Shown here in pieces: positions 43,315 through 52,121 of a stretch of 54,487 nt of DNA. The stretch lies in the NCBI GenBank assembly GCA_937892215.1, contig CALAVE010000002.1, forward strand, positions 1-54,487, in the 5' to 3' direction. Position 1 is the first letter of the stretch. Every line of letters starts with the position of its first letter. The notes beneath the pieces are model-generated. The model saw nothing but the letters and a program-made list of their open reading frames with translations, was not told where the DNA came from and searched no databases. Position numbers and translations under genes: made by a program. This DNA is from an uncultured Porphyromonadaceae bacterium (lineage in GTDB: Bacteria > Bacteroidota > Bacteroidia > Bacteroidales > Muribaculaceae).

Positions 43315-44298
43315 CTAATTCACCACTTCCACTGTTCTCACCGGAGCGGCCGCCGGGACAATGCCCGTCTGCAATATAATCTTCTGCCCTATCACACCGG
43401 TAAGATAAGAATAGAAGCCGTGGTCGAGAGTTCCGCTCGCCGAGGCGTCGATGGCATAGATTACGCGAACCAGCGGGTAAGAGCCGTCGAAAATGTATGC
43501 CTGATATGGTTTGACACCACTTGTCTGCTCACTGCCGCGAATGCTCATCACCTTAATGCGATTCGTGAAGTCGATTGACGATGCCTGCGAGTCGCCTGAA
43601 TTGAGTTCGGTAATCTTATCCTCAATGGTCCGTTCATTGGATTTCATATCGGCTGTTATCCAGCTGACCCCAACAAACCCGATTGCGTTTTTGTGGGTCT
43701 CCACCGCGCGAAACACATCCTCGGTTGACTTCTGCGCGAATACGTTGGGCGCGAACTTGCTTCCGCTCAGCAGACTATCCTGCACATAGTGCATAATTCC
43801 GGAGCCCGAGCCGTCGAATACCACCTGGATGCTGTCCTTCTTGAGTTTGGTGGGAAAAACGTCGCCCCAGCGCTTCACTTTACCGGCAAAGATGTCTTTG
43901 AGGTCGGCGATGCTGAGTTCGTCGATATCGTTTTCGGTATTCACGATAATGGCCACCGCATCAACGGCGATTTTCCGCGAGCGGAAAGCACGTCCCTGTT
44001 TTTTGAGGATGTCGCGCTGCTCAGCGGTGAGATCGCGCGAGGTGATGATGAGGTCGGCCTTTCGGTGCATAAGCGAGTCGAGCGCGGCCGACTCGTCGGT
44101 GTAGCGCACCATTATGTGCGCGTTGGGGTAAGTGTATTCAAACACTTCCACTTCCTGGTCAAGGATGTTGCGGAACGATTCGTCGGAAAGAATCTTAGCC
44201 ATCCCCGAAGTGCTGGAGTTGGTACTCTTCTGCTGATTGCAAGAGAGGACGGCCAGAGCCAAGAGAGCGAGCAAGAAAATGTCAGTTATTCTTTTCAT
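43315..44298 (-). CDS. PstS-like phosphate-binding lipoprotein
   Basis: Periplasmic substrate-binding protein of the phosphate (PstS) type. From ATG 44298 the protein has 327 residues with a lipobox ending at Cys20 (VLSC). Segment ADLIITSRDLTAEQ and especially FDGSGSGIMHYVQDS correspond to the phosphate-binding loops of PstS, and ELSIADLKDIFAGKVKRWGD is a family signature. No PstABC permease genes adjoin it, so it may be a sensor or a scavenging partner rather than part of a classical ABC importer. It overlaps the stop of the small membrane protein gene by 17 nt and is followed after 46 nt by the TPR gene. The earlier TTG at 44307 is less likely than the ATG. Confidence 0.85.
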   Translation of the reverse strand: MKRITDIFLLALLALAVLSCNQQKSTNSSTSGMAKILSDESFRNILDQEVEVFEYTYPNAHIMVRYTDESAALDSLMHRKADLIITSRDLTAEQRDILKKQGRAFRSRKIAVDAVAIIVNTENDIDELSIADLKDIFAGKVKRWGDVFPTKLKKDSIQVVFDGSGSGIMHYVQDSLLSGSKFAPNVFAQKSTEDVFRAVETHKNAIGFVGVSWITADMKSNERTIEDKITELNSGDSQASSIDFTNRIKVMSIRGSEQTSGVKPYQAYIFDGSYPLVRVIYAIDASASGTLDHGFYSYLTGVIGQKIILQTGIVPAAAPVRTVEVVN

Positions 44299-44596
44299 CT
44301 TTCTCAACGTTTTTAATCAGTTCGTCGATTCTGCTAGGTTCGTCGTCATCAAGAGTCTGCGACTCAGAGAGCCTGTAGTAATCAAGTCCGGCAACCTGCC
44401 GGTATCCACGCCACAGCCCGTAGAGGCCGAAAATCACGGCCAGAGCCCAACGGAGCGTCCTCCACAGCGGAGTATTGTCCCAATCAAAGAAGTTCACGGC
44501 AAGCAGATAAGCCATGCCAAGGTAAACAATTACCATAAAGACGCCAAATGCCACTCGCACGGCTCCCATCGCACTTATGCTATTCTTCTTTGCCAT
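44282..44596 (-). CDS. Small two-helix membrane protein
   Basis: Unrecognised 104-residue protein with two hydrophobic segments (about 10-33, FGVFMVIVYLGMAYLL; and 49-60, ALAVIFGLYGLW) joined by a short loop FFDWDNTPLWRTLR. A charged C-terminal tail ends in Lys, Glu and Asn. It leads a three-gene unit and overlaps the PstS-like gene by 17 nt, so they are likely translated together; it may anchor or modulate that system. The conserved WRGYRQ after helix 2 may face the cytoplasm. Function unknown. Confidence 0.72.
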   Translation of the reverse strand: MAKKNSISAMGAVRVAFGVFMVIVYLGMAYLLAVNFFDWDNTPLWRTLRWALAVIFGLYGLWRGYRQVAGLDYYRLSESQTLDDDEPSRIDELIKNVEKDEKNN

Positions 44597-45086
44597 AACT
44601 TCCTTAAATTTTCCTTTTTGACTTAATAAATTTTGATTGGTTTACTCTGCCGGAGACAGGGTTACAGCCTTTCAAGGTGTAAAATTAACTAATTTTCTTC
44701 AAAAACGAGTATTAAACTGACATTATTAAAAATTCTTAACTTATGCCATCGGTTAGCGTAACCATCCAACCAACCCTATAGGCCGAACTGAATCACCCAT
44801 GCCGCAGGGTGTATGCTGAAGTTCCTCTGCGAGGCACTTGCCCGCCTTGCCTGCTGTGACCAAGCGGCGAGGGTCTTCGACCCTCTTGCATGGTCTTTCG
44901 CACAAAGTCGGGGTCTCCGACCCGCCTGGCGTCTGCGACGCAATCAGTCCTTGAGTAAACTGTGTTTTGCAAGTGCTTCGAATCATATCTTACATACCAT
45001 TCAGTGTTCATTACATGGTTCTTCGCCATGTGCAACATCTAATTTAATTTTGGCTGAATAGTTACCCTATTAGCGGCGAGGCGCAA
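44597..45086. other. 490-bp intergenic region with a mini-hairpin cluster
   Basis: No gene is supported. The part near the small membrane gene is AT-rich and probably holds its promoter, though no clean TAnnTTTG was found. Next comes a GC-rich cluster: CACCC/GGGTG (44794-44811), CCTC-TGC-GAGG (44824-44834), GAGGGTC-TTC-GACCCTC (44869-44885), GGGTC-TCC-GACCC (44911-44923) and GCGTC-TGC-GACGC (44929-44941). Confidence 0.6.
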
Positions 45087-46019
45087 TTACTGTTCAGCAA
45101 GGAACTTTTCCACGTCGAGGGCGGCACGGCACCCGCTTCCAGCAGCCACAATGGCCTGACGGTAGCGCGGGTCGGCCACATCACCGGCCGCGAACACCCC
45201 CGGCACGCTGGTGGCAGTGGTGGCGAGGTCGGTAACGATGTAACCCGCTTGGTCCAGAGTAAGTTGCCCTGCAAGGAAGTCGGTATTAGGCTTGTGGCCG
45301 ATAGCGAGGAAGAAGCCGTCGATGGCTATATCGAACGGTTCCTCACGGTCGGTACCCTTGAAGCGCACCAGATGTGCCCCCTCTACCCCATTTTCGCCGA
45401 ACAGACCCACGGTGTTAGTGTTGAAAAGAATCTCAATGTTATCCTTCTCCATGACACGCTTCTGCATGGCGGCCGAAGCACGGAGATAGTCCTTACGGAC
45501 AATCATATAGACTTTGGAGGCCAGATTGCTCAGGTAGTGCGCTTCCTCGCAGGCAGTGTCGCCACCGCCCACCACAGCCACCACGCGGCGTCGATAGAAG
45601 AAGCCGTCGCACGTGGCACATGCGCTCACACCCATACCCGAGTATTTCTTCTCGTCGTCGAGCCCCAGATACTTAGCCGAGGCACCAGTTGCCACAATCA
45701 CCGTATCGGCCTGAATTTGGGAGCCGGCATCGGTGGTGGCGGTGAACGGCCGCTTTGTAAGGTCGATATCGGTGATTATGCCCGAGCGAACGTCAGCGCC
45801 CACGTTAACAGCCTGTTGGCGCATTTGTGCCATGAGTTGCTGGCCGTCGATGCCAACGGGAAAACCGGCATAGTTCTCAATAGTTGTGGTCTGAGTGAGT
45901 TGGCCGCCTGGCTGAATACCCTCGAAAAGCACATTCTTCAGGTTGGCACGCGAAGTGTAGATAGCGGCCGAGTACCCTGCCGGGCCAGAGCCTATAATCA
46001 AGCATTGGACTTTTTCCAT
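45087..46019 (-). CDS. trxB: Thioredoxin-disulfide reductase
   Basis: FAD enzyme that reduces thioredoxin with NADPH in the cytoplasm. From ATG 46019 (310 residues) it has the FAD motif GSGPAG (10-15), the redox pair Cys134-Ala-Thr-Cys137 (ACATCDG), the NADPH motif VVGGGDTACEEA, and the C-terminal FAD motif GVFAAGDVADPRYRQ. The length and order fit the low-molecular-weight type. A frame from 46052 is open but lacks conservation before MEKVQ. It is the last gene of ftsK-lolA-trxB, 44 nt after lolA, an arrangement I recall from other Bacteroidales. Confidence 0.96.
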   Translation of the reverse strand: MEKVQCLIIGSGPAGYSAAIYTSRANLKNVLFEGIQPGGQLTQTTTIENYAGFPVGIDGQQLMAQMRQQAVNVGADVRSGIITDIDLTKRPFTATTDAGSQIQADTVIVATGASAKYLGLDDEKKYSGMGVSACATCDGFFYRRRVVAVVGGGDTACEEAHYLSNLASKVYMIVRKDYLRASAAMQKRVMEKDNIEILFNTNTVGLFGENGVEGAHLVRFKGTDREEPFDIAIDGFFLAIGHKPNTDFLAGQLTLDQAGYIVTDLATTATSVPGVFAAGDVADPRYRQAIVAAGSGCRAALDVEKFLAEQ

Positions 46020-46063
46020 AAATATCTTATTGTTTAGTTGGTGTATAATCAAAAAAAATGCCT

Positions 46064-46663
46064 TTAGCGCAGGTCCACCACCTGAGTCCCTTTAGGCACA
46101 AGAGCCTTATTGAAAGAGAATGGGTTAGGCATCTTCACCTTGGTCTTATAGTTGGTGATGGATATGGTGGTCTCAGTTCCATCATTCATAGCGAACTTAG
46201 CCTTGTGGATGTTATAGTTAGAAGTGCCCACAAAGAGCGTAAGCGACTTGAATTCCACCTTTTTCTTGGGTGTAAGTTTAATCACATAATAAGACCCGCT
46301 TTTCTCCACAGCCTTGGGCAAATTGAATGAAGTCTTGTAATTAAGGGCAGCCACGTAGGGATTTGACATCTGCAGGTCACCGGCAGTCGGCGTGGTGATG
46401 TTCACCTCGCCCGTGGCCTTGGAATAGGTCCACTGCGTCTTGCCGTCGAACCAACTTTTCACATCGGCCGAAAGGATGCGGAACTTATTGCTCTTCATGG
46501 CAATGGAACCGGAGGTAGAACCCTGAGCGGCCGTAACCTTGTAGTCGGCAGTTATCAGGCCGCCGGCCGAAAGATTGGCAATGGCTTTATCCAACACCGC
46601 CGATGGCTGCTGCGCCAAGGCGGTGAGGGCAAACAACGCGAATATTACACTTAATTTTCTCAT
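46064..46663 (-). CDS. LolA-like outer-membrane lipoprotein carrier
   Basis: Periplasmic protein of 199 residues that likely shuttles lipoproteins (or another lipid) to the outer membrane. Signal peptide MRKLSVIFALFALTALAQ; then the half-barrel fold: KSNKFRILSADVKSWFDGKTQW is the typical LolA strand-turn with a Trp, ITTPTAGDLQMSNPY follows, and the end has ITNYKTKVKMPNPFSF and VPKGTQVVDLR. The sequence is divergent from enteric LolA, as usual in Bacteroidetes. It lies 27 nt after ftsK and 44 nt before trxB. Confidence 0.88.
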   Translation of the reverse strand: MRKLSVIFALFALTALAQQPSAVLDKAIANLSAGGLITADYKVTAAQGSTSGSIAMKSNKFRILSADVKSWFDGKTQWTYSKATGEVNITTPTAGDLQMSNPYVAALNYKTSFNLPKAVEKSGSYYVIKLTPKKKVEFKSLTLFVGTSNYNIHKAKFAMNDGTETTISITNYKTKVKMPNPFSFNKALVPKGTQVVDLR

Positions 46664-46690
46664 ATTTATCAGTTTACTTAGTTCTTAATT

Positions 46691-49150
46691 TTAGAGCATG
46701 CCTTCGAGGGTCATGGGGTCAACGAGGACTTTGCGAGGCTTGCCGCCGAAGGCCTGTCCCACGATACCGGCAGCCTCCATCTGGTCCATAATGCGCCCGG
46801 CGCGGTTGTAGCCTATTTGCCAGCGTCGCTGTATTGAGGACGTGGAAGCCATGTCGCTCTGCACAATCCATTTAGCCACCTCTTCGAAGAGCGGGTCGCG
46901 GTCACCGGCGCTGGAACCGGCGAAGCTACCTCCGGCATCGTCGTTATCGCCGGCCGGACCGGTGTACTCAGGTAGCATGAACGGCTGCTCGTGAGCGGTG
47001 AACTTGTCGTTGTCTTCTTGCTCCTTAATGAAGGCGCAGATTTTTTCCACCTCGGGAGTGTCGATGAATGGGCACTGGAGGCGCACAATCTCGCCGTTGG
47101 CCGAGAAGAGCATGTCGCCCTTACCGATGAGTCGCTGCGCACCGCTCTGGTCGATGATGGTACGGCTATCCACCATCTGCGAAACGCGGAAGGCGATACG
47201 GCCTGGGAAGTTGGCCTTGATAAGACCGGTGATAACCTTGACGTCGGGACGCTGGGTGGCAATAATCACGTGGATACCCACGGCGCGGGCTTTCTGTGCA
47301 ATACGCACAATAGGAGACTCCACCTCCTTACCACTCTGCATAATCAGGTCGGCGAACTCGTCGATTACGACCACGATATAGGGCATGAAGTGGAACTTCT
47401 TATTACCTTCTTCATCTTCCTCGTTGCGAAGTTGGTTTTTCCACTTGTTGTTGTAGTCCACGATGTTACGCTCATGCACTTCCTCCAGAATCTTGTAACG
47501 GTTTTCCATCTCCTGCACCAGCGAGTTCATGGCGGTGACAACGTCTTTTGGGTCGTTGATTATAGCGCGCTCCACTCCCGGCACGTGAGCGAAGAAATAC
47601 TTGTCGAGGTCGGCATAGAGGCTAAATTCCACCTTTTTGGGGTCAACCAAGAGAAGTTTCAGTTCAGACGGGCCTTTCTTATAGAGCAACGAAGCGATTA
47701 TGGCGTTGAGTCCCACCGACTTACCCTGCCCCGTAGCACCTGCTACGAGCAAGTGCGGCATCTTGGTGAGGTCGGCCACATACACTTCGTTAGAAACGGT
47801 GCTGCCAAGCACCATGGGCAATTTCGCCTTAGTCTGGACGAACTTTTCGCTACCCAGAACTGTGCGCATGGGCACCACCTGCGGGTCGCGATTAGGAATT
47901 TCAATGCCTATGGTTCCGCGTCCGGGCATAGGCGCTATGATACGGATACCTATAGCACTGAGGCTAAGGGCGATATCGTCTTCAAGATTACGGATGCGCG
48001 ACACACGCACGCCATCTTCGGGAACAATCTCGAAGAGAGTGACTGTGGGTCCAACGTGTACCTCAATACTCTTGATGCCAATGCCATAGTTGCCCAGAGT
48101 TTCCTGAATGCGACGCTTGTTAGACTCCTGTTCCTCCACATCCACGCTGTCGGCACGCATTTCAATCTGCGGCAGCAGGTCGAGCGAGGGGAACACATAA
48201 TGCATATACTCACCAGTGGGGTCGTTGGGATTAGTAACCCTTGAGCCCTGCTTGATGAGCGCCATTTCGGCCGGGGCCGAATTGTGGTCGGCAGCCGGTG
48301 CGGGGGCGGCCTTAGGTTGCTTTCTGGCCGGTTTGGACTTCTCTATTTTATTCTCGGCCGGCTCATTATCGGCATTGGCACCCTTGCGTTCCTTGGATGA
48401 GATGCCACCGAGGAAAGTGGATTCGGCCGGCTGTTCGTCCGGCTCATTCTCTTTTCTGGCACGGAGTTCACGAGCCTTGTCGGCAGCGACAGAATAGAAG
48501 TGGCGAATGGTGTTGTAGCAGAGGAGCACCCACACCATGGCGAGAATCACATTCACGATGATGAGTCCGATAACCCCCACAAGTCCTTCGAGGAAGATGC
48601 TGGTCTCTTTTCCGAACGTTCCTCCGAGAGGATAGAACGGGGCATCGAGGCGATATGTAAACGCTCCGATGATGATGGACATCACCATGATGCTGAAGAG
48701 CGACATCAGAGTGTAAGAGAAAAAGTGCGACGGCTTACGACGGACGAGTCGCAGACCGATGACTATGCACCAAATAACTATGATGAATGCCGCCAGCCCC
48801 ACTCCACCGGCGATGAGAGCGTCGGCCGAGAAAGCTCCCAGCGCGGCACCCACGTTGCTAATCTGGTTGGCCTGATGCGCATTGTTAATGACGCTATAGT
48901 TCTGCACCCGACTCTGGTCGGCAGCGCCGGAGAAGAAGAACGAGATGAATGATATGAGCAGGAAAATACCTGCGAGAATGAGGATTACGCCTATTGCGAG
49001 CCGCGTTCGGTCGTTGCGGAAGAAGTCACAGACACGTTGCCACTTGGTCTTAGACTGAGATGCGGTGGAGTTCTTGCCGTTCTTATCCTTGCGTTGCAGT
49101 TCGTTAATAACGTCTTTGTTAATATCTTGATTAAAATTATCTCGGTTCAT
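46691..49150 (-). CDS. ftsK: DNA translocase FtsK/SpoIIIE
   Basis: Septal motor that pumps chromosomal DNA during division. The 819 residues have four N-terminal membrane helices (about 50-73, 110-132, 143-165, 186-212), a linker rich in Lys, Pro and Ala (about 225-300), then the motor. This shows the alpha domain (IGIKSIEVHVGPTVTLFEI), Walker A GATGQGKS (471-478), Walker B VVVIDEFADL, the RIAQKARAVGIHVIIATQRP block, and a C-terminal gamma winged helix (SSIQRRWQIGYNRAGRIMDQ) that reads polar DNA motifs. First gene of the operon with lolA and trxB. A 417-codon antisense frame here is a shadow. Confidence 0.97.
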   Translation of the reverse strand: MNRDNFNQDINKDVINELQRKDKNGKNSTASQSKTKWQRVCDFFRNDRTRLAIGVILILAGIFLLISFISFFFSGAADQSRVQNYSVINNAHQANQISNVGAALGAFSADALIAGGVGLAAFIIVIWCIVIGLRLVRRKPSHFFSYTLMSLFSIMVMSIIIGAFTYRLDAPFYPLGGTFGKETSIFLEGLVGVIGLIIVNVILAMVWVLLCYNTIRHFYSVAADKARELRARKENEPDEQPAESTFLGGISSKERKGANADNEPAENKIEKSKPARKQPKAAPAPAADHNSAPAEMALIKQGSRVTNPNDPTGEYMHYVFPSLDLLPQIEMRADSVDVEEQESNKRRIQETLGNYGIGIKSIEVHVGPTVTLFEIVPEDGVRVSRIRNLEDDIALSLSAIGIRIIAPMPGRGTIGIEIPNRDPQVVPMRTVLGSEKFVQTKAKLPMVLGSTVSNEVYVADLTKMPHLLVAGATGQGKSVGLNAIIASLLYKKGPSELKLLLVDPKKVEFSLYADLDKYFFAHVPGVERAIINDPKDVVTAMNSLVQEMENRYKILEEVHERNIVDYNNKWKNQLRNEEDEEGNKKFHFMPYIVVVIDEFADLIMQSGKEVESPIVRIAQKARAVGIHVIIATQRPDVKVITGLIKANFPGRIAFRVSQMVDSRTIIDQSGAQRLIGKGDMLFSANGEIVRLQCPFIDTPEVEKICAFIKEQEDNDKFTAHEQPFMLPEYTGPAGDNDDAGGSFAGSSAGDRDPLFEEVAKWIVQSDMASTSSIQRRWQIGYNRAGRIMDQMEAAGIVGQAFGGKPRKVLVDPMTLEGML

Positions 49151-49184
49151 ATTGCGAATTTGTGTGGTTTTATCGTTTAACTTA

Positions 49185-49192
49185 CAAAGTTA
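49185..49192 (-). promoter_or_regulatory. Candidate -7 box of the ftsK-lolA-trxB operon
   Basis: TAACTTTG on the minus strand, 34 nt before ATG 49150; the -33 position is TTTT rather than TTG. Confidence 0.5.
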
Positions 49193-49275
49193 CACAATTT
49201 CCCGAAGAATTGAAAACCGAGGAATAAAAAGATTATTAAAAATGCTAAAATGAGGGAAAAATGAGCCAAGAGTGG

Positions 49276-50754
49276 TTAGTCTTTGAGCCAGAAGCGGCGT
49301 GTGAAGAGGATGAGGACAGTGAAGAGTTCCAGACGTCCCACGAGCATTTCCAGAGCAAGCAGCCACTTGGCCACAGTGGGCAAATAGATGAAGGAGCCGG
49401 GCTCTGCGGTGACGCCATAGCCGAACCCGAAGTTACTTAGCACTGAGACTGAGGTAAATAATGAGTCGAACATGGGCAGTCCCAAGAAAGCGAGGATAAG
49501 CGCCACCGCCACCATGACGAGCAGATAGATGGAAATGAATGCAATTACCTTGCTAACAATCTGATGAGGAATGGCTTTGCCGTCGATACGGACGGCGGTT
49601 ACGGCGTTGCTGTGAAGGACACGGTAGAACTCGTTGCGACTGTTTTTCACCATAACAAGGAAACGGTCGATTTTAGCCCCACCGGAAGTGGAGCCGGCCA
49701 TTCCGCCGAAAACCATGAGCACCATGATGATGAAAGCGATAAACTCCCCTTGCGTCTCGTAGCGCACTGAAGTGAAACCTGTGGAAGTGGCGGCTGCAAT
49801 GGTGTCGAAGAATGCCAGCGTGACGCGGTCGGTCCAGTTGTCGAAGTAATTGAAATCCCACATTCTGAACAGGATTATCACCGAGACGAGCACAATTATG
49901 GTCACGTAGAACTTAAAGGTGTCGTTGCGTCGGATTAGGGAGAGGCGTCCTCGGGTGAGAGCATAGAGCAAGGTGAAATTCATTCCACCAAGGAACATGA
50001 ACACCATGACTACGCCATAGACGTAATACGAGTTCCAGAACTGGAGCCCCATGTTACGCGAGGAATACCCACCGGTGGAGACGGTGGCCATAGTGTGGCA
50101 AACGGCATCGAACCAGCCCATGGGTTGCCACAGGAGCGCCGCCATAATGGCCGAGAGCGTGATGTAGATTATCCACAAATCCTTGGCCGTTTGGCTGACG
50201 CGCGGGCGAATGCGCTCGTGTGTGATACCCGTCACTTCGGCATTAAAGAGTGCGATACCGCCCTTATAGTTGAGCATAGGCAGGACGGCAAGAGTGAAGA
50301 GTATGATTCCCATACCGCCGAGCCACTGGGTGGATGAGCGCCAGAAGATAATGCCATGCGGCAGCGACTCAACGTCGGTGATAAGAGTGGAGCCGGTGGT
50401 GGTGAATCCCGACATAGTCTCGAAAAACGCATCTGTGACATTGGAGAGAGTGCCCGAGAAGAGGTACGGGAGCATACCGAAGGCCGAGAAGAACACCCAT
50501 ATCACGGCCGTGAGAATAATCCCTTCGCGCTTACGCATGGAGTTGTCGGCCGGACGGAGGCCGAATGTCATAAGCACGCCGGCCAGCAAAGTGATGGCAA
50601 TTGAGAGGGCAAAGACAGTAACCGTATCATACTCATGGAACCAGAGCGACACCAGCAAAGGGAGGAGCATATAAGCCCCCTCAATCAGCAGCAGCCACCC
50701 TATCACCCTGAGTACGATGGGGAAATTAATATTTTGAGTCATTAGTCTTTGCAT
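49276..50754 (-). CDS. trkH: TrkH-family potassium uptake channel subunit
   Basis: Inner-membrane K+ translocation subunit, 492 residues, about ten helices plus four pore loops. Pore-loop signatures are visible: FFETMSGFTTTGSTLI (first), HTMATVSTGGYSSRN (second), TIAAATSTGFTSVRYET (third) and SVLSNFGFGYGVT (fourth), each with the filter glycine. The GGMAGSTSGGAKIDRFLVM segment near 355 is typical of TrkH. It starts 33 nt after trkA. M1 and M5 (ATG 50742) are both possible starts. With TrkA it forms the gated Trk system. Confidence 0.96.
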   Translation of the reverse strand: MQRLMTQNINFPIVLRVIGWLLLIEGAYMLLPLLVSLWFHEYDTVTVFALSIAITLLAGVLMTFGLRPADNSMRKREGIILTAVIWVFFSAFGMLPYLFSGTLSNVTDAFFETMSGFTTTGSTLITDVESLPHGIIFWRSSTQWLGGMGIILFTLAVLPMLNYKGGIALFNAEVTGITHERIRPRVSQTAKDLWIIYITLSAIMAALLWQPMGWFDAVCHTMATVSTGGYSSRNMGLQFWNSYYVYGVVMVFMFLGGMNFTLLYALTRGRLSLIRRNDTFKFYVTIIVLVSVIILFRMWDFNYFDNWTDRVTLAFFDTIAAATSTGFTSVRYETQGEFIAFIIMVLMVFGGMAGSTSGGAKIDRFLVMVKNSRNEFYRVLHSNAVTAVRIDGKAIPHQIVSKVIAFISIYLLVMVAVALILAFLGLPMFDSLFTSVSVLSNFGFGYGVTAEPGSFIYLPTVAKWLLALEMLVGRLELFTVLILFTRRFWLKD

Positions 50755-50787
50755 AGTTGCGGGGTATTACGTGTTATTGGGAGGTAA

Positions 50788-52119
50788 TCAACTGAAAGCC
50801 CGCTCTATCTTGTGAATGGCACCAGATAGGCAGAAGACCACTATGTGGTCGCCCGGACGGAGAAGAGTGTTTCCTGTAACAAGTTCGCCCTGCCCGTCGC
50901 GCACAAGTCCTGCGATGGTCATACCGCCGGGCAACCGCAAGTCCTTAACCGGCGACTTGGTAACCTTGGAGCCCCGCTTAACCACAAACTCGGCCACTTC
51001 GGCATCGGCGAGCGCGAGGCACTTGGCATTGGAGGTGTCGTTGTCGAGCATAATCTGGAAGATGTGGCTGGAGGCGATGAGTTTCTTGTTAATGACAGTG
51101 CCGATATTGAGCATTTCGGCTTGGCTGATGAACTGCAGATTCTCGACCTGCGCTATGGTCTTGCGCACACCATGTTCCTTAGCCATCATGCAGCCCAGGA
51201 TATTGGCTTCGGAACTGGGGGTTAGAGCGACGAACACATCGTAATCGCTCACGCCCTCTTCCTCCAGGAGGTCGGTGTCGCGCGCGTCACCACAGACTAT
51301 GCTACAACCGGGCAGAGACTCGGCGAGTTTCTCGCAAAGTTCACGGTCTTCCTCGATGATTTTAATGGAAACGCGGTCCTGCGCCATTTGTGCCATTTGC
51401 ACAGCGATGTCGCCTCCGCCCATTACCAGCACTTTGTCCACCGGGACATCCTCCTTGCCGCAGACAGTCATCACATGGTCGATATACTGGCGCATGGTGG
51501 CAATGTAAACGATGTCATTCTCAAGGACGCGGTCGTCGCCATGCGGAATGATGGTTTCACGGTTGCGTTTGATGGCCGACACGTGCAGATACCTTGAGAC
51601 GGTGGTGACCTCGCGGAGCTGCTTACCGCAGAGAGGCGAATTGGCGCGTATTTTCACGCCCACTACTATGAGTTGGCCGTCGAAGAGTTCGAACCAATTG
51701 CGCACCCACGTCTTACTGAGGGCGGTAACAATTTCTTTTCCGGCGAGATATTCGGGATAAATCAGGGAGTCAACGCCAAGCGAGGTGAAGTAACCGTTAT
51801 GCTCTTTGCGGAGGAACTCAGAATTATCGATACGTGCCACGGTCCTTTTTGCTCCCAGTTTTTTAGCGATGGAGCAAGCGATGATGTTACGAGTCTCAAA
51901 AGGAGTGACGGCGATGAAAAGTCCGCAAGAACCCATCCCCACCCCCTTGAGCGCGGAGAAAGAGACGGCGCTACCGTGAACAGTCAAAAGATTGTAGTTT
52001 TCAAGAGCGGCAAGTCTCGACTCATCGTTGTCGATAACGATGATGTCCTGTTCCTCTCCTGAGAGTAACTTAGCGAGGTGAGTTCCCACGTCTCCCGCTC
52101 CGGCAATAACTATTTTCAT
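50788..52119 (-). CDS. trkA: Trk potassium uptake regulatory subunit TrkA
   Basis: Peripheral membrane protein that binds NAD(H) and nucleotides and gates TrkH. The 443 residues contain two RCK units: Rossmann motifs VIAGAGDVGTHLAKLL (about 3-18) and VLVMGGGDIAVQMAQM, each followed by a TrkA-C domain (GKQLREVTTVSRYLHVSAIK and SPVKDLRLPGGMTIAGLVRD). The length fits the two-RCK type. It begins 2 nt after the dxs stop and ends 33 nt before trkH, so the whole set is one transcript. Confidence 0.96.
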   Translation of the reverse strand: MKIVIAGAGDVGTHLAKLLSGEEQDIIVIDNDESRLAALENYNLLTVHGSAVSFSALKGVGMGSCGLFIAVTPFETRNIIACSIAKKLGAKRTVARIDNSEFLRKEHNGYFTSLGVDSLIYPEYLAGKEIVTALSKTWVRNWFELFDGQLIVVGVKIRANSPLCGKQLREVTTVSRYLHVSAIKRNRETIIPHGDDRVLENDIVYIATMRQYIDHVMTVCGKEDVPVDKVLVMGGGDIAVQMAQMAQDRVSIKIIEEDRELCEKLAESLPGCSIVCGDARDTDLLEEEGVSDYDVFVALTPSSEANILGCMMAKEHGVRKTIAQVENLQFISQAEMLNIGTVINKKLIASSHIFQIMLDNDTSNAKCLALADAEVAEFVVKRGSKVTKSPVKDLRLPGGMTIAGLVRDGQGELVTGNTLLRPGDHIVVFCLSGAIHKIERAFS

Positions 52120-52121
52120 AA

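Noticed and set aside
46991..48244. 417-codon plus-strand ORF
   Set aside because: Fully antisense to ftsK; amino-acid string has no domain pattern and is explained by third-position bias of the real gene.
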